This document shows, one piece after another, positions 5,085 through 6,458 of a DNA stretch of 6,458 bases. How positions within the stretch are numbered: the first letter of the stretch is position 1; each line of letters begins with the position of its first letter. The DNA lies in contig JAQTSL010000216.1 in NCBI GenBank assembly GCA_028711355.1, positions 1 to 6,458 on the forward strand, given 5' to 3'. The position numbers and the translations under genes are program-made. The notes beneath the pieces were generated by a model. It saw only the letters and a list, made by a program, of their open reading frames with translations. It searched no databases and was not told where the DNA came from. Source of the stretch: Rhodoferax sp. (GTDB lineage Bacteria; Pseudomonadota; Gammaproteobacteria; Burkholderiales; Burkholderiaceae_C).

Positions 5085-6458
5085 TTACAGCGGCTTGATG
5101 CTGCCGGGCATGATTTTCGCTGCAAAGTCACGCATCAGGGTCTGCACCAGCGGGTCTTGCAGGACGATTTTTTCAGCGTCCAACTGGGCTTGTGCTGCCG
5201 CCGCCGCGTTGCGCCGCGCCGGGCTGTCGGTGACGCGGCCGATTTCTACCGCCAATTTCACGTTAAACCCGGCCGCCGCCAGCGCCGCCGCCAGCCGGTC
5301 GCGGTTACCACCCTGGTTGAGCGATTCGCGCTCGACGCGCAGCAGCCACTGGTCGCTGTCGCGGGCGATCAATTGCGACTGCAAGGCCAGCTCACGCACC
5401 AGCGCAGCGATGGCGTTGGCCGCCACCAGCGCCTGCACCGTGGCGTACCAAAAGTCGCCCTCGGCGCTGACGGGCACCTGCGTCATGGGGGACGGCGCCG
5501 CCACATCATGCTGGCCGAGGGGCTGTTCCAGCACCCGAATTGCTTCAATTATTGGAGCATCTTGCGCTTGCTGGGTAGGCTCTGGAGTCTGTTTTTCCTT
5601 GAAATCTTGCAAACTCGTGCAAGTCACCGACATCGGCACCACCGTTAATTTATGAACCGGTGGCAACGGGCTATTTTCAGCCGTGGGTGTCTTCAGAGTT
5701 TTTTTTTCTGCCGCCGCACCAGCCGAGGCGCCCGGTTTGAACGCCAGCAAGCGCAGCAACACCATCGTCAGCGCGGCGTACTCGTCAGGCGCCAAGCCCA
5801 GCTCGGCGCGACCGTGCAAGCAGATGCTGTAGAGCAACTGGGTTTCATCGGCCGGCATCAACGCCGCCAAACGCTCCAGTTCAGCCTGTTCCGGGTCGTT
5901 GTCGTCACCGGCGGCTGCGTCGGCCACCGCTTGCAGCACCGCCATGCGTTGCAGCACAGCACTCATTTCTTCCAGCGTTGAGGCGGCACTCAGGCCATGC
6001 AGGCGCAGCTCTTGCGACGTCTGCACCACAGTTTTGGCGTCGCCCCGGGCCAGCGCATCAATCAGCCGAAACACATAGCTGCGATCGACGCTGCCCAGCA
6101 TCTGGCGCACCAGCGCTTCTTGCAGTTCGCCAGCGCCGAAGGCGATCGCCTGGTCAGCCAGACTGAGCGCGTCACGCATCGAGCCGCGCGCCGCGCGCGC
6201 CAGCAATTTCAGCGAGACCACATCCGCGCTGACAGCTTCAGCCTGCAACACTTTTTGCAGGTGTTCGCGGATGGTCTCGGGCGCCATCGGTCGCAAATTG
6301 AACTGCAAACAGCGCGACAGCACCGTCACCGGCACTTTCTGCGGGTCGGTCGTGGCCAGCACAAATTTCAAGTAGTCGGGCGGCTCTTCCAGCGTTTTCA
6401 ACATCGCGTTGAAGGCCGGGTTGGTGAGCATATGCACCTCGTCGATCATGAACACCTT
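5085..6458 (-). CDS. dnaX: DNA polymerase III subunits tau/gamma, 5' end outside window
   Basis: A frame open at the window edge gives the last 457 residues of DnaX, the clamp-loader ATPase that loads the beta sliding clamp and, as tau, couples polymerase cores to DnaB helicase. The P-loop and zinc-binding part are missing beyond 6458. Visible are Walker B FMIDEVHML (D6, E7 of the fragment), sensor 1 LATTDPQK (34-41), and the SRC motif (48-50) with the arginine finger R49. Domain III ends near LLRLLAFKPG. A variable linker of about 90 residues then leads to the tau-specific C-terminal domain (from FWYATVQALV), whose end DPLVQTLMRDFAAKI...SIKPL resembles the E. coli tau end that binds the alpha subunit. 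Right after domain III the message carries A9 (see 5699-5707), a possible slippage site for a gamma-like form. ybaB follows after 82 bp. Confidence 0.97.
   Translation of the reverse strand, partial: KVFMIDEVHMLTNPAFNAMLKTLEEPPDYLKFVLATTDPQKVPVTVLSRCLQFNLRPMAPETIREHLQKVLQAEAVSADVVSLKLLARAARGSMRDALSLADQAIAFGAGELQEALVRQMLGSVDRSYVFRLIDALARGDAKTVVQTSQELRLHGLSAASTLEEMSAVLQRMAVLQAVADAAAGDDNDPEQAELERLAALMPADETQLLYSICLHGRAELGLAPDEYAALTMVLLRLLAFKPGASAGAAAEKKTLKTPTAENSPLPPVHKLTVVPMSVTCTSLQDFKEKQTPEPTQQAQDAPIIEAIRVLEQPLGQHDVAAPSPMTQVPVSAEGDFWYATVQALVAANAIAALVRELALQSQLIARDSDQWLLRVERESLNQGGNRDRLAAALAAAGFNVKLAVEIGRVTDSPARRNAAAAAQAQLDAEKIVLQDPLVQTLMRDFAAKIMPGSIKPL
5699..5707 (-). promoter_or_regulatory. A9 slippery tract in dnaX, candidate gamma-producing frameshift site
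   Basis: The coding strand has nine consecutive A residues read as GAA AAA AAA ACT (fragment residues 251-254). This allows polymerase slippage and also forms an A AAA AAA ribosomal slip heptamer. In the -1 frame translation adds N-S-E-D-T-H-G and stops at TGA (5679-5677); in the +1 frame it adds one Leu and stops at TGA (5695-5693). The tract lies just after domain III, where a product would keep the clamp-loader ATPase and lose the tau-specific domains. Thermus dnaX uses transcriptional slippage at an A run, and E. coli dnaX uses ribosomal slippage on A AAA AAG. Use of this site is inferred. Confidence 0.5.

Noticed and set aside
5068..5655. Long plus-strand open frame (195 codons) opposite dnaX
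   Set aside because: It lies antisense to clearly conserved DnaX sequence, has no recognisable motif, and is an Ala/Ser/Arg-rich by-product of GC-rich codon use.

Overview
The window is about 6.5 kb of GC-rich, densely packed chromosome. It looks like a betaproteobacterium of the order Burkholderiales, probably Comamonadaceae (Rhodoferax/Polaromonas-like). That placement is inferred from protein flavour, gene order and dispersed-repeat style; no database search was possible. Nearly everything is conserved housekeeping. There is no phage, CRISPR, transposase, rRNA or tRNA gene.

Layout. At 1-232 (minus) is the N-terminus of an RND-type efflux periplasmic adaptor, cut by the window edge; its start codon lies inside a 74-bp inverted repeat (227-300). 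Next on the minus strand are rnhA (RNase HI, 368-832, TTG start) and a YafS-like SAM methyltransferase (960-1748). The gap between them and the 3' end of the methyltransferase are filled by repeats: a 58-bp hairpin-forming unit in tandem (848-963), then a TAGC/GCTA-type element (about 966-1010) that encodes the last residues of the methyltransferase. Divergent from the methyltransferase, and sharing bases of its start codon, is gloB (glyoxalase II, 1747-2514, plus). gloB overlaps by 4 nt an mltD-like lytic transglycosylase lipoprotein gene (2511-4028, plus). The set mltD, gloB, yafS-like, rnhA is also neighbouring in E. coli, where dnaQ follows rnhA; here an efflux gene follows instead.

Convergent to mltD is a minus-strand DNA-repair/replication set transcribed as dnaX (5085-6458, 5' end outside the window), ybaB/ebfC (4670-5002), recR (4055-4642), the same order as in E. 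coli. DnaX tau/gamma is the clamp-loader subunit, YbaB a small DNA-binding protein, and RecR part of the RecFOR recombination mediator.

The most noteworthy signal is a run of nine A residues in the dnaX message (5707-5699), placed just after clamp-loader domain III. Both shifted frames hit a stop within 1-7 codons, which is the layout expected for making a short gamma-like product by slippage. Other points are the overlapping divergent start codons at gloB/methyltransferase, a repeat-built start region for the efflux adaptor, and a repeat-built C-terminus on the methyltransferase. I found no convincing new biological system.
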